DNA of 64,000 bases. Source: RGIG1681 sp045594425. GTDB taxonomy: Bacteria; Bacillota; Clostridia; Christensenellales; UBA1242. The DNA lies in contig JAZNYK010000013.1 in assembly GCA_045594425.1 (NCBI GenBank), forward strand, positions 124,001 through 188,000. Reading direction: 5' to 3'. Positions 24,230 through 34,415 of the stretch are shown in pieces; within the stretch, counting starts at the first letter, position 1, and each line of letters opens with the position of its first letter. A program made the position numbers and the translations under genes. The notes under the pieces were generated by a model, which was given only the letters and a program-made list of their open reading frames with translations, did no database searches and had not been told where the DNA came from.

Positions 24230-26494
24230 GTGGAAAAATCTAAACTTAAGAGTGCATTAACAGAAATTACTTTTATTTTGATGCAGTTTTTGTTTTCAAA
24301 AATTTTACTTTTTGATTCGTTTAGTCCAGTGGGGCTTCCTTTTGCCATAGTTAGAATTTTTCTTGGGAAAAACCTATTTAGTGTTACCATAAGTTATTTG
24401 TTATCGAAAATCTTTTTCCTTAGTGATATAAAAATTCTGCTAATTACAATTTTTGAAGTTGTGGTTATTGCATTATATTACTTTTCAAAAGAATTTATAA
24501 AAACCAAAAAAGAACGATTTTTAATGTGTGTGTTTGTGGCACTGTCTTCAGCACTTAAGTTGTATTATAGTTTTTCAAGTTTAAACATATTAATAATGTA
24601 TTTTGTTGAATTTTTCACAAAGATTTTTGCTGTGATTTATTTTCATAAATTTTTCGCAATATACAAAACAAAGTTTATCTTTTTCAAGTTTAGCCATTTA
24701 GATTATTTTATGTTTTCGCTCATGGTGTTTCTTTTGTCGATGGGGTTATTTAGTTTTGACCTTATTCAAAAATATGCGGGGCTTTTTGTTATAAGTATAG
24801 TTTTGATTTTTGCTTGCAGAATATTTCCAGTGGATAAATATTTTGTTGTTTTGAGCATGGTGTCGGTTGGTGCCGTTGTTATAACCAAAGAAAGTCTTTA
24901 TTTAATTTTGTCTATTTTAGGTGCCGTTCTTTTGATGAATTTTAAAGACTTGAACAAGTATGTTTATGCATTGTTTGCTAGTGTGTGTTTTGCGTGTTTT
25001 GTGATTATTTTCAAATTTTACACTAATTTTTCATATTTTTCTTTTATTTTTGCGGTTTTTTTATTTATTTTAACGCCAAACCATTATATTTTAAAGTGCG
25101 TAGAACTTTTTGAACAAGATTCGTATAACATGGTTTGCACGGAACTTCAAAGGTCAAAAGTGATTGCAATAAAGCAAAAACTTCAACTGATGAGTGATAC
25201 TCTTTTAACTATGCAAAATAATTTTAAATTTTTGATTGTAGGAAAAATAAGCAGACAAAAAGCAAGCGCCGAACTCAGCACAGATGTTATTGAAAAATGC
25301 TGCAAAAATTGTGAAAATTACAAAAGTTGCTTTATGGAAAACATAAACAAAAAACAATTATTTGAAGATTTGCTTTTTAAAGCAATCGAAAACAAACAAG
25401 TTTCAAAAAATGATTTAAGCAACGGGCTTCAAGTTTACTGCATGAAAAGTGGAATTATTATAAACGAAATAAATCAAACTGCACGTATGTTTTTGTCTTA
25501 TGAAAACGCTATGAAATATGAAGATTCTAGCAAACTTTTGATTGCAAGTGAACTTGGAAATTTTTCTGATATATTTTCAAATTTCGCAAAAATGCTAAAA
25601 TATTCATTAAAAATCAACAAAAATTCATCAAAAATACTAAAAGAAAGTTTAACTAATGGTTTAATTGATGCAAAAGAGGTTGTTGTTTTGGAAAATGAGC
25701 ATGGTGTTGAGTCTGTTAATATTATTGCTGAAAATCAAATATTGACCAAACGTGAACTTGTTGAAGTTTTGAAACAAAATTTAAAAAACAATATGATTAT
25801 GAAGAATGTTAAGCATTTAAGTTTGTCTGGGCTTGGTCTTGCAACATTTGTTCCGGCAGGTAGATTTAGAATAAACTTTGCTGTGTCATCTAAAGCCAAA
25901 GAATTAAAAAATGGTGACAATGTGACAGTTGCAAAACTTTCTGATAATAAGTATTTTTTAGCGCTTGCTGACGGTATGGGACATGGTGAAAATGCAAATA
26001 AAATTTCGTCTATGGTGCTTTCGCTTGTTAAGTCGATGTTTGAGGTGGGGCTTGATGACGAACTTATTATTCAATCGGTTAACAAATTGCTAGTTCCAGC
26101 GGGGCTTGATAATTTTACTACAATAGATGCTTGTGTTATTGACCTTGAAAAAGAAGTTTGCAATTTTATTAAACTGGGCTCTAGTGTTTCCGTTATTAAA
26201 CATAAAAACACATCAGAAATTATTTCATCAGACAGTTTGCCAATGGGTATTGTTTCGTGTATAAAACCAACCATTATAAAAAAACAAATATCTTATGGTG
26301 ATGCCATATTTTTGGCTAGCGATGGTGTCGTTGACAGTTTTTCTAGTATTGAAGAATACAAACATTTTATTAATGATTCTAAAATATACAATCTTCAGAA
26401 GTTTGCGGATAATTTGGTGTTTGATGCTGGTTTTCAAAATACAAAACATCCTGACGATATGACTGTAATAGCCATAAATTTATTGAAAAATTAA
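24230..26494 (+). CDS. spoIIE: Stage II sporulation protein E-like phosphatase
   Basis: A 754-aa protein. About ten hydrophobic segments (residues 10-295) are followed by a soluble central region with a CCKNCENYKSC cluster (about 360-370) and a C-terminal PP2C/PPM serine phosphatase domain (about 540-754). The metal-site motif LADGMGHGENA (about 582-592) and LASDGVVDSF, HPDDMTV are visible. In Bacillus, SpoIIE dephosphorylates SpoIIAA to release sigma-F and localises to the septum. It is followed directly by tilS, as in the Bacillus gene order (allowing for small genes lost between). The start is a GTG without SD; TAAAAT (24218-24223) ends 6 nt upstream, again suggesting a leaderless mRNA. 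Confidence 0.88.
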   Translation: MEKSKLKSALTEITFILMQFLFSKILLFDSFSPVGLPFAIVRIFLGKNLFSVTISYLLSKIFFLSDIKILLITIFEVVVIALYYFSKEFIKTKKERFLMCVFVALSSALKLYYSFSSLNILIMYFVEFFTKIFAVIYFHKFFAIYKTKFIFFKFSHLDYFMFSLMVFLLSMGLFSFDLIQKYAGLFVISIVLIFACRIFPVDKYFVVLSMVSVGAVVITKESLYLILSILGAVLLMNFKDLNKYVYALFASVCFACFVIIFKFYTNFSYFSFIFAVFLFILTPNHYILKCVELFEQDSYNMVCTELQRSKVIAIKQKLQLMSDTLLTMQNNFKFLIVGKISRQKASAELSTDVIEKCCKNCENYKSCFMENINKKQLFEDLLFKAIENKQVSKNDLSNGLQVYCMKSGIIINEINQTARMFLSYENAMKYEDSSKLLIASELGNFSDIFSNFAKMLKYSLKINKNSSKILKESLTNGLIDAKEVVVLENEHGVESVNIIAENQILTKRELVEVLKQNLKNNMIMKNVKHLSLSGLGLATFVPAGRFRINFAVSSKAKELKNGDNVTVAKLSDNKYFLALADGMGHGENANKISSMVLSLVKSMFEVGLDDELIIQSVNKLLVPAGLDNFTTIDACVIDLEKEVCNFIKLGSSVSVIKHKNTSEIISSDSLPMGIVSCIKPTIIKKQISYGDAIFLASDGVVDSFSSIEEYKHFINDSKIYNLQKFADNLVFDAGFQNTKHPDDMTVIAINLLKN

Positions 26495-26527
26495 AAAAAA
26501 TAGGGTAATATAGTCTTGAGGATAATT

Positions 26528-27865
26528 ATGTTAGAACATTTGATTGAAGACAGTGTTATTTCAAAAGATGACCGAATTGCAGTGGGCGTTAGTGGTGGTG
26601 CTGACTCCATGGTTTTGCTTTGGGCTCTTTTAGACAAACAAAAACAAGTTGGGTTTTATTTAAAAGTTGTTAATGTTAATCATCATTTAAGAGGAGAAGA
26701 AAGTGACTCTGACACAAAGTTTGTTAAAGACTTTTGTGAAAAGAAAAAGATACCTTGTGAGATTGTTGATGTTGATGTAAAAACTTTGAAGGTTGATAAA
26801 AAGTTAACTTTGGAAGAGTCTGCAAGAATTGCAAGATATGATGCTTTTGCAAAAATTATGAAAGTGGACAAACTTAACAAATTGTTTTTGGCACACCACA
26901 AAAACGACCAAGTTGAAACTATTTTAATGCATATTTTCAGAGGCTCTGGTGTTTCAGGTGCGAGTGGCATTAAACAAAGTGACTATGTTGTTAGACCTCT
27001 TTTGAATTTAGATAAAAATGAAATTTTAAAAATTGCTTCAGAACATGGCGTGAAATTTGTTACTGACTCGTCTAACGCAGACAATGCGTTTTCAAGAAAT
27101 TATGTTAGAAATGTGGTTGTTCCTGCGATTGAAAAGGCATATCCAAATGTTGTTAATTCAATTTTTGAGTTTGGAAAAAAGTGCAAAGAAATGCAAGAAT
27201 TTGTGCAAAAAAATATAAAAACTGAATATTTTGAAGAAAATAATGATTATATTGTGTTAAAAGACCAAGCATTTTTGGAACATAGTGTGGTTGGTCATGA
27301 GTATATCAAACAAGTGTTTGAAAAGTTGAAAATATTTGCCGACATTGAAGCAAAACATTATGACATGATTTTTGACCTTCAAAAATGTTCAGTTAACAAA
27401 AGTGTTGATTTGCCACATCAAATTCAAGCAAAGAGAACTTATACAGGTGTGAAGTTTTTTAAAAAGACATCAAAGAAAAAAATAGAAAAACAGCACGAGT
27501 TTGTTGTTGGTGAACTTGATTTTGAAGGTTATGGAAAAATTGTTACAAAACTTGTTTCTGCAGATGAAGTAATTTATGGTGAAGGAGCATTGTTTGCAGA
27601 TTATTCAAAAATTTCAAACAATGCAGTTTGGAGAATTAGAAGTCTTGGTGACACTTTTGCAAAACTTGGAACTGGCTCTAAAAAACTCAATGATTATTTT
27701 ACAGACAAAAAAATTGATTTTGAAAAGCGTGATAACTTGCCAATTTTGGCAGTTGAAAATTTAGTTTTGATTGTTGCTGAAAATGATGTGTCTGAAAATG
27801 TTAAAATTGATGGACAAACTGACCAAATTGTTAAGATTGAATTTTTGCCAAATGCAAATCGTTGA
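26528..27865 (+). CDS. tilS: tRNA(Ile)-lysidine synthase
   Basis: A 445-aa enzyme. TilS attaches lysine to C34 of tRNA-Ile(CAU) so that it reads AUA. The N-terminal PP-loop SGGADS (residues 22-27), the AHHKNDQVET motif and the SSNADNAFSRNYVRN region are all present. A central helical domain and a C-terminal TilS_C domain (about 355-440) complete the family layout. The ATG at 26528 follows GAGGATA; it lies 33 nt after spoIIE. The gene ends in TGA, one of only two TGA stops I found in this window. Confidence 0.94.
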   Translation: MLEHLIEDSVISKDDRIAVGVSGGADSMVLLWALLDKQKQVGFYLKVVNVNHHLRGEESDSDTKFVKDFCEKKKIPCEIVDVDVKTLKVDKKLTLEESARIARYDAFAKIMKVDKLNKLFLAHHKNDQVETILMHIFRGSGVSGASGIKQSDYVVRPLLNLDKNEILKIASEHGVKFVTDSSNADNAFSRNYVRNVVVPAIEKAYPNVVNSIFEFGKKCKEMQEFVQKNIKTEYFEENNDYIVLKDQAFLEHSVVGHEYIKQVFEKLKIFADIEAKHYDMIFDLQKCSVNKSVDLPHQIQAKRTYTGVKFFKKTSKKKIEKQHEFVVGELDFEGYGKIVTKLVSADEVIYGEGALFADYSKISNNAVWRIRSLGDTFAKLGTGSKKLNDYFTDKKIDFEKRDNLPILAVENLVLIVAENDVSENVKIDGQTDQIVKIEFLPNANR

Positions 27866-27891
27866 CAATTTATTGAAAAATTACTTATACT
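27862..27891 (+). promoter_or_regulatory. Promoter overlapping the tilS stop codon
   Basis: TTGACA (27862-27867) overlaps the TGA stop of tilS; an 18-nt spacer is followed by TATACT (27886-27891). Confidence 0.7.
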
Positions 27892-27911
27892 ATAGTTAGG
27901 GAGAATATAAA

Positions 27912-28025
27912 ATGTTGGGATTTGGAAAAGGATTTAGCATTTTTAAACTTATTGGATTTGTTTTGATTGCTGCAGTTGCAGTGTTTTTCGTGTTTAAAGC
28001 ATCAATCACAGGAAGCATTGTGTAA
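27912..28025 (+). CDS. 37-aa single-helix membrane peptide
   Basis: A short frame reading MLGFGKGFSIFKL, then a hydrophobic helix of about 17 residues and a short polar end (KASITGSIV). AGGGAGAA lies about 8 nt upstream, and a strong promoter precedes it. The next gene starts 2 nt after its stop, so the two are almost certainly cotranscribed. It is probably a small membrane protein partner of the following gene. Too short for family assignment by eye. Confidence 0.65.
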   Translation: MLGFGKGFSIFKLIGFVLIAAVAVFFVFKASITGSIV

Positions 28026-28027
28026 GC

Positions 28028-28933
28028 ATGACAAACAAAAACACAAAAAGGGGAATCATTGTAAGAATCGTGGCTTTGTTAGCCGCAATAATAGTCATCT
28101 TTGCGGGTGGCTACTTTTGTCTTGATAAAGTTATTGTTCCTAAATATTTTGGAACTTATGGCATTAACAATGTTCCTGACCTTGTTGGGGTTGTTACCTC
28201 GCTTTATAAATCACCAAATGAGTCAAAATTTATTACAAACGGTCACACAAAAACAGACCTTTCAAATGCGATTGAAAAACTTCAATCGGCTGGATATAAA
28301 ATTGATGAACAAGGTGTGATTACCGAAGAAAATATGCCTTCATTTAAGGGTGATGGGCAACTTATTTTAACAGACAAAGAGTTTGCTTCGGTTTGTAACA
28401 AACTTATTGAAAACGGAATGCTTGATGATGCACTTCCAAACCTTAACTATTTGAACGTTATTAACATTTCTATATTAGAAGTTATAATAACTCCAGATGA
28501 AGATTTTGAAACAAGTGAAAACAGATATGATTCGGCTAACATAAGTTTTATTGCAAAAATTGAAACAGATGACATTCGTGAACAAATTGCTTCACAAATG
28601 GAAACTCCTGTGTTTTTGCTTAATATGATTATTCCAGATGTTCTTTATTTTGAAGTGTCTTACGATTTTGACCTTTCAAAACAAGAAAGCGAAAGAGTTA
28701 CAAATGGTTCAATTGCAATCAATGGCAGAACATCTGAGCAGAGTGAAGTTTTGATTAACCTTTTAATTGATTTCATTTTTCCTGAAGATGAAAACATGAA
28801 TCTCTCAAAGTTTACAAACGAAATTGGAAAAGTTGCTCTTGAAGGCGTTGATGCCCTTGGAGATTTTAAATTTGCAAGCGGGCTTGGTTCGTCTGGCAAG
28901 CAAAATGGATTGGTTGTAAACCCAATTGTTTAA
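28028..28933 (+). CDS. Hypothetical membrane-anchored extracytoplasmic protein
   Basis: A 301-aa protein with a basic N-terminus, one hydrophobic segment (about 11-32) and a soluble remainder predicted to face outside. There is no lipobox. I do not recognise the domain. It follows the 37-aa membrane peptide by 2 nt, with no clear SD of its own, so translational coupling is likely. The C-terminal 35 residues are Gly/Ser-rich and uncharged. Confidence 0.65.
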   Translation: MTNKNTKRGIIVRIVALLAAIIVIFAGGYFCLDKVIVPKYFGTYGINNVPDLVGVVTSLYKSPNESKFITNGHTKTDLSNAIEKLQSAGYKIDEQGVITEENMPSFKGDGQLILTDKEFASVCNKLIENGMLDDALPNLNYLNVINISILEVIITPDEDFETSENRYDSANISFIAKIETDDIREQIASQMETPVFLLNMIIPDVLYFEVSYDFDLSKQESERVTNGSIAINGRTSEQSEVLINLLIDFIFPEDENMNLSKFTNEIGKVALEGVDALGDFKFASGLGSSGKQNGLVVNPIV

Positions 28934-28937
28934 TAAT

Positions 28938-28966
28938 AAAAAGATAGGCAAAACCTATCTTTTTTT
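28938..28966. terminator. Bidirectional terminator
   Basis: AAAGATAGG/CCTATCTTT perfect stem with a CAAAA loop, between convergent genes. Confidence 0.85.
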
Positions 28967-31570
28967 GTTGGTGAAAATTTTTCCAATTTCAACAATTGGA
29001 ATAATTGAAATGCTGGTTATTGAAATCACCAGCCATTGCAAACCAGAAAGTTTTGAAAGCGAAAACAATATGGCAAGAGTTGGAACAAAGTAAATAGTTA
29101 ATATTAATGCAAACAAAACAACAAAACTAAAATTAAAAAACTTGTTTTTAAAAATATTGATTTTAAAAATACTTTTGTCTGTTTTGCAGTTAACTGCATG
29201 AATAATTTGCATTAAACATATTGTCATAAACGACATTGTGCTTGCAATGCCTGTTCCAAAATAATAATTTGCTAAAACAAACATAACAAGAACAATTAAA
29301 CTTTGAACAAATCCTTGATATAAAATTGTCCAACCGGTTGTGCCTGAAAGCAAAGTTTGATGACTATTTCTGGGTGGCATCATCATTATATCTCGTTCAG
29401 CGGGTTCAATGCCTAATGCAAACGCTGGCAGACTGTCTGTTACAAGGTTGATGAACAAAATTTGTGTTGGAGATAAAAATACTGCTTCTGGCATAATTAA
29501 TGAAGTTACAAAAATTCCCAAAACTTCAACTATGTTTGTTGAAAGCAAAAATATAATCGTTTTTGTGATGTTTTGATATATGGTTCTGCCTTCACTTATG
29601 GCTGCAACAATTGTTGAAAAATTATCGTCAGAGATAATTACGTCAGCAACTTCTTTTGTTACGTCTGTTCCAGTGATTCCCATGCAAACACCGATGTTTG
29701 CGGTTTTTATGCTTGGTGCATCGTTGATTCCATCACCAGTCATAGACACAATGTTGCCATTTTGCTTTAAAGCATTCACTATCATAAGTTTGTGTTCGGG
29801 GGTAACCCGTGCAAAAACTGAATAATTGTGAATAATTTTTGAAAGTTCTTTGACTGACAAATTGTTTAAATCGTTGCCTGTTAGCACTTCATTTTTTGAT
29901 TTTGCGATAGCAAGTTTTTTTGCAATAGCATAGGCTGTGGTGGGGTGGTCGCCAGTTATCATAATTGTTTTTAAGCCTGCTGATTTACATTTTTTGACGG
30001 CTCCAAAAGTTTCTGGCCTTGGTGGGTCAATAATACCCATAAAGCCAACAAAGGTAAGGTTGTTTTCAGAGTGTTCAATGCTCGCATTTTTTGTAGCAAA
30101 AGCAATAACACGTTCACCTTCAAGACACACACTTTCATTGGCTTGCAATATTTTTTGTTTTGTTTCTATTGAAAGAGGCTTAATTTCTCCGTCAATAAAA
30201 ATAGTGTCACATTTTGGCAGAATATAGTCAATTGCACCTTTGGCAAAAAGTGTTTTTTGTGAACTTTTTTCACAAACCACACTCATAATTTTTCGTGTCG
30301 AATTAAATTCATTTTCATGCAGTTTTTTGAAGGAATTTTTTATGGTTAGATGACTAACATTTTTGCTGTTTAAAAATTTTACAATTGCAATTTCAGTTGC
30401 GTCACCAACAAGTAAGCCGTCTTTGTTTGTGCTTACGTTGTTGCAAACAGACAAACAATTTGCAAGTTCTTGAATGTCTTGCGTGTGAATGTTTTTTGCA
30501 TCAAAAGTTTTTAAGTTTATGTAAATGTGGCTAGCAACCATGTTGTTTTTTGTTAAGGTTCCTGTTTTGTCAGAACATATAACATTGCAACAACCAAGTG
30601 TTTCAACTGCGCTTAATTTTTTTATAATAGCATTTTTTCGGGCCAGTTTTTGCACTCCTAGTGCCATGATGATTGTGATAACAGCGGGCAAACTTTCGGG
30701 GATGGCTGCAACCGCAAGGGCAACTGCTGTTAATAGGGATTGCATTACACCAGCGTTTTTGTTGAGAAATAGTTGAACAAAAAACACAACAGCAACAATA
30801 CCTAATACACCAAAAGTTATTACTTTTCCGATTTTGTCGATGTTTTTTTCTAGCGGAGTTTTTTCTTTTATTGAAGTGCTTAAAATTCCAGCAATTTTGC
30901 CGAGTTCGGTGTTTTTTCCAACGGCTACAACAACACCAGTTGCTTTGCCAGAAACTGCAGATGTTCCTGAAAAACACATATTTTCTTGGTCGGATATATT
31001 TGGGTTTGCTTTTGAGATTTTATTGTGTGTTTTTAAAACAGGTTCACTTTCACCAGTTATTGAACTTTCATTACATTTAAAATTGATTGAATCAATCAAG
31101 CGAATATCCGCGGGTATGCTGTCACCAGATTTAAGTATAACAATGTCGCCAACAACAACTTCGTGTGCTTTTATTTTTTGAACAGAGCCATCACGGACAA
31201 CACTTGCAAAAGGTTCAGTTGATTTTGCTAGTGCCATCAATGCATTTTCAGCCTTTTGTTCTTGAATAACCCCGACAACTGCATTAATTAAAACTATTGC
31301 AAAAATCAAAATGCCTTCAAACATACTTTCAGCATTTTTTTCGGTTATTGCTGTGACTGAAGAAATAATTGCAGAGATTATCAAAATTATAATCATGATA
31401 TTTTTAAACTGCAAAAGCAATTTTTTAAAAAAACTGATATGTTTTTGTTTTTCAAGTTCATTTGTTCCATAAAGAGTAGCACGCTCTTTTGCAGAACTTG
31501 AAAGTATGCCATTTTTTGATGTTTTTAATTTTTTAAATATTTGAGTAATATCCTCATTATAAAATGCCAA
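28955..31570 (-). CDS. P-type Ca2+-transporting ATPase-like cation pump
   Basis: An 871-aa type II P-ATPase. The actuator motif TGES is at about 172-175, the phosphorylated Asp334 in DKTGTLT, and the nucleotide domain follows. GDGINDAPS lies near residues 620-628. Membrane helix M4 has PESLP (291-295) in place of the common PEGLP, and M6 has NLVTDSLPA; these acidic and Asn residues are the Ca2+ ligands in the SERCA/PMR1 group. It probably exports Ca2+ at ATP cost. The start is TTG (31568-31570), because AAGGAG lies 7 nt upstream and the next Met is far inside. It lies 61 nt after radC on the same strand. Confidence 0.9.
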   Translation of the reverse strand: MAFYNEDITQIFKKLKTSKNGILSSSAKERATLYGTNELEKQKHISFFKKLLLQFKNIMIIILIISAIISSVTAITEKNAESMFEGILIFAIVLINAVVGVIQEQKAENALMALAKSTEPFASVVRDGSVQKIKAHEVVVGDIVILKSGDSIPADIRLIDSINFKCNESSITGESEPVLKTHNKISKANPNISDQENMCFSGTSAVSGKATGVVVAVGKNTELGKIAGILSTSIKEKTPLEKNIDKIGKVITFGVLGIVAVVFFVQLFLNKNAGVMQSLLTAVALAVAAIPESLPAVITIIMALGVQKLARKNAIIKKLSAVETLGCCNVICSDKTGTLTKNNMVASHIYINLKTFDAKNIHTQDIQELANCLSVCNNVSTNKDGLLVGDATEIAIVKFLNSKNVSHLTIKNSFKKLHENEFNSTRKIMSVVCEKSSQKTLFAKGAIDYILPKCDTIFIDGEIKPLSIETKQKILQANESVCLEGERVIAFATKNASIEHSENNLTFVGFMGIIDPPRPETFGAVKKCKSAGLKTIMITGDHPTTAYAIAKKLAIAKSKNEVLTGNDLNNLSVKELSKIIHNYSVFARVTPEHKLMIVNALKQNGNIVSMTGDGINDAPSIKTANIGVCMGITGTDVTKEVADVIISDDNFSTIVAAISEGRTIYQNITKTIIFLLSTNIVEVLGIFVTSLIMPEAVFLSPTQILFINLVTDSLPAFALGIEPAERDIMMMPPRNSHQTLLSGTTGWTILYQGFVQSLIVLVMFVLANYYFGTGIASTMSFMTICLMQIIHAVNCKTDKSIFKINIFKNKFFNFSFVVLFALILTIYFVPTLAILFSLSKLSGLQWLVISITSISIIPIVEIGKIFTNKKR

Positions 31571-31631
31571 AATAAACTCCTTTTATTAAGGTATATTATT
31601 TTGGCAAAAGAAAAATGCAAACTTGTTGCAT

Positions 31632-32504
31632 TTAATCTTCTGGTTCAATAATATAATCTTTGCTTGAAGCAGACAAAAAGTCGCGCTTGTCTTTTGGCAG
31701 TTGAATGGTGTTTATGGCTTTTGATTTTAGTTTTTGAATAATGCCACGTGCACCAAGTGAAATTGCTTTGTCTGTGCCAACAATAATGTGGTCTACAACA
31801 TCTATTGAATTAAGCACGCAACTGCAAATCAGAGAATAGGTGAATGCACAATCTTCATCCGACATTTCGGCTTTGCCTGCTGGATGATTGTGTGCAATGA
31901 TTATTTTGTTACACTTTGTTTCAATTGCAATTTGTGTTAAGTTTCTAATTTGAACGCTAACTTCATCGGCTGTTCCAGTTTTCACAAGAACACGTTTTAT
32001 TATGTTGTTTCCTTTGCTTAAACAAAAGATATAAAATTGCTCGACATCAACATTATAGAAACATTGTTTTGCATGAGCAATTGCATCTTTAACGCCACCA
32101 ATGTGTTCATGCTCGTCAGGCATATTGCAATAGTTTAAAATGTCATTAACAAATGTTATGAATGTTGCAGTGTTTTCTTTAATGCCATTTACTTTGGTTA
32201 GTTGATTAAAATCTGCTTTAAGAACATTTTTAATGCTTCCAAATTCTTTGATTAATGCGTGTGCAAGTGGATTTGTGTCTTTTTGTGGGATTGAATAAAA
32301 TAACAATAGTTCCAACTTTTGAATATCGGTTAAAGCAGATATTCCATTAACCAAAAATTGAGTTTTTAATCTGCTTCTGTGGTCTTTGTGTATATTTTCA
32401 GAAACAGGTTCAACTTTTGATTTTATTTTATCAAGTTCAGAGATAACTTCATTGACGTTTGATTTATCTGAACTGCTAGTTTTGTTATATTTTCGAAGTT
32501 CCAT
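31632..32504 (-). CDS. radC: RadC-like JAB/MPN domain protein
   Basis: A 290-aa protein. A poorly conserved N-terminus (1-45) precedes a helix-hairpin-helix-like region (about 60-125, including LLLFYSIPQKDTN and FGSIKNVLKADFNQL). The C-terminal JAB metalloprotease-fold domain has the zinc-site pattern IIAHNHPAGKAEMSDED. RadC was named for DNA repair, but that role is unproven; the family is often associated with DNA metabolism or mobile DNA. AAGGA lies upstream of the ATG at 32502-32504. It is probably cotranscribed with the ATPase. Confidence 0.9.
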   Translation of the reverse strand: MELRKYNKTSSSDKSNVNEVISELDKIKSKVEPVSENIHKDHRSRLKTQFLVNGISALTDIQKLELLLFYSIPQKDTNPLAHALIKEFGSIKNVLKADFNQLTKVNGIKENTATFITFVNDILNYCNMPDEHEHIGGVKDAIAHAKQCFYNVDVEQFYIFCLSKGNNIIKRVLVKTGTADEVSVQIRNLTQIAIETKCNKIIIAHNHPAGKAEMSDEDCAFTYSLICSCVLNSIDVVDHIIVGTDKAISLGARGIIQKLKSKAINTIQLPKDKRDFLSASSKDYIIEPED

Positions 32505-32603
32505 AAATTTTGTCCTTTGTGGTTACATTTTTGTATACTAATAACATATCACAAAAACACATTAAAACAAAATTAAATTTATCATTTCTTTTTTGCAAAT
32601 GCA

Positions 32604-32632
32604 TTGCATATTTTAAAAAATGAATTTATAAT
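32604..32632 (+). promoter_or_regulatory. Promoter of the ABC exporter operon
   Basis: TTGCAT (32604-32609), a 17-nt spacer and TATAAT (32627-32632). Confidence 0.65.
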
Positions 32633-32657
32633 ATTTATGTTAAATTGGGAGGAAAAA

Positions 32658-34415
32658 ATGTTAAAACAGTTAAAGTATTTACGAAAAAGAGACTGGATTT
32701 ATCTTTTAATAAGCACATTGTTTATTTTTGGAGATGTTTGGTGTGAACTTACCATTCCAGATTATATGAGCAAAATCACAAAACTTATTGCTGGTGGTTC
32801 TGGTGCAATGGATGAAATTTTGATTAATGGTGCATATATGCTCATTTTCACAGTTGCGTCTGTTGTTTGCATTGTTGCTTCAAAATATTTTTCAGCAATA
32901 ATTGCAACAAGTTTAGGAAGAAACTTAAGAAGTCAAGTTTTTGACAAAGTTGTTAGTTTTTCTGATGGTGAAATCAAAAAGTTTTCAACAGCAAGTTTGA
33001 TTACAAGGTCAACCAATGATATTGTTCAAGTTCAAAACATAGTTGCAATGGGTCTTACAATTTTGTTTAAGGCGCCAATGATGGCAATTATGGCTATTGT
33101 GAAAATTGTTAAAGCAGATATTGCTTGGACTGTTGCCACAGCGGTTGCCGTTGGATTTATTGTTTTTATCATCATGATTATCGTGTTTGTTGCTATTCCA
33201 AAGTTCAAAAAGATTCAAACGCTCACAGATAACTTAAACAGAGTTACTCGTGAGGGGCTAACTGGGGTTAGGGTTGTTAGAGCCTTTAATGCGGAATCTT
33301 ATCAAGAAGAAAAATTTGATAAAACAAACACTGAAATCACAAACACACATTTGTTTATCAGCAAAACAATGTCACTTATGGACCCTGCTATGACACTTAT
33401 TATGAGCGGGCTTCCACTTGCTATTTATATTATTGGTGCAGTGCTTATAAACAATGCTGCGGCATATGAAAAGGTTGGATTGCTTGCAAATATGCTCACA
33501 TTTAGTCAATATTCAATTCAAGTGGTTATGAGTTTTGTTATGCTTATCATGATTTTCATGATGTTGCCAAGAGCCCAAGTTTCTGCAAAACGTATTAACG
33601 AAATTTTAGATACCGTTCCAACCATTGTTGATGGTGCTGGGACAGACAAGCCAATTAAAGAAGGTGAAATTCAATTTGTTAATGTTGGATTCAAGTATCC
33701 TGACGCAGAAGAATATGTTTTGCACGACATTTCTTTTAAGGTAGAAAAGGGTCAAACTGTTGCATTTATTGGTTCAACTGGTTCTGGAAAAAGCACACTT
33801 ATCAATCTTGTCCCAAGAATTTATGATGCCACTGAAGGTCAAGTTATTGTTGATGGTGTGAACGTTAAAGATTATAAAATTGAGGAACTTAATAATAAAA
33901 TTGGTTATATTTCTCAAAAAGCAGTGTTGTTTTCAGGAACTGTAAAAAGCAACATTACAATGGGCTATAAAGATGGCTTGAAACCAGATGATGAAGCAGT
34001 TGCAAATGCTCTTGATATTTCACAAGCACATTTTGTTTCAAAACTTCCTGACCGTGTAGAATCAAGAATCGACCAAGGTGGAAAAAATGTTTCTGGTGGA
34101 CAAAAACAAAGACTTTCAATTGCTAGAGCCCTTGCAAGAAAACCAGAAATTTTGATTTTTGATGATAGTTTCTCAGCACTTGACTATAAAACAGATAAAA
34201 TGCTTCGTGAAGCACTTAATGAAAAAGCAAGTGATGTAACAAGACTTATTGTTGCACAACGTATTGGAACAATTAAAAATGCAGACAAGATTATTGTTTT
34301 AGATAACGGCAGAATTGTGGGCGAGGGCAAACATAATGAACTTATGAAAAATTGCACAGTCTACAAAGAAATCGCACTTTCACAACTTTCAAAGGAGGAA
34401 CTAAAAAATGCCTAG
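32658..34415 (+). CDS. ABC exporter half-transporter (degenerate-site subunit)
   Basis: A 585-aa fused permease and ATPase with six membrane helices (about 15-320) and an ATP-binding domain (about 340-575). Walker A is GSTGSGKST and the signature is NVSGGQKQR. The residue after Walker B, normally the catalytic Glu, is Asp (ILIFDDSFSALD), and the switch His is Gln (VAQRIG). Its own ATP site is therefore predicted to be inactive, as in one half of many heterodimeric exporters. The start ATG at 32658 follows GGGAGG. It overlaps the next gene by 8 nt. Substrate unknown. Confidence 0.92.
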   Translation: MLKQLKYLRKRDWIYLLISTLFIFGDVWCELTIPDYMSKITKLIAGGSGAMDEILINGAYMLIFTVASVVCIVASKYFSAIIATSLGRNLRSQVFDKVVSFSDGEIKKFSTASLITRSTNDIVQVQNIVAMGLTILFKAPMMAIMAIVKIVKADIAWTVATAVAVGFIVFIIMIIVFVAIPKFKKIQTLTDNLNRVTREGLTGVRVVRAFNAESYQEEKFDKTNTEITNTHLFISKTMSLMDPAMTLIMSGLPLAIYIIGAVLINNAAAYEKVGLLANMLTFSQYSIQVVMSFVMLIMIFMMLPRAQVSAKRINEILDTVPTIVDGAGTDKPIKEGEIQFVNVGFKYPDAEEYVLHDISFKVEKGQTVAFIGSTGSGKSTLINLVPRIYDATEGQVIVDGVNVKDYKIEELNNKIGYISQKAVLFSGTVKSNITMGYKDGLKPDDEAVANALDISQAHFVSKLPDRVESRIDQGGKNVSGGQKQRLSIARALARKPEILIFDDSFSALDYKTDKMLREALNEKASDVTRLIVAQRIGTIKNADKIIVLDNGRIVGEGKHNELMKNCTVYKEIALSQLSKEELKNA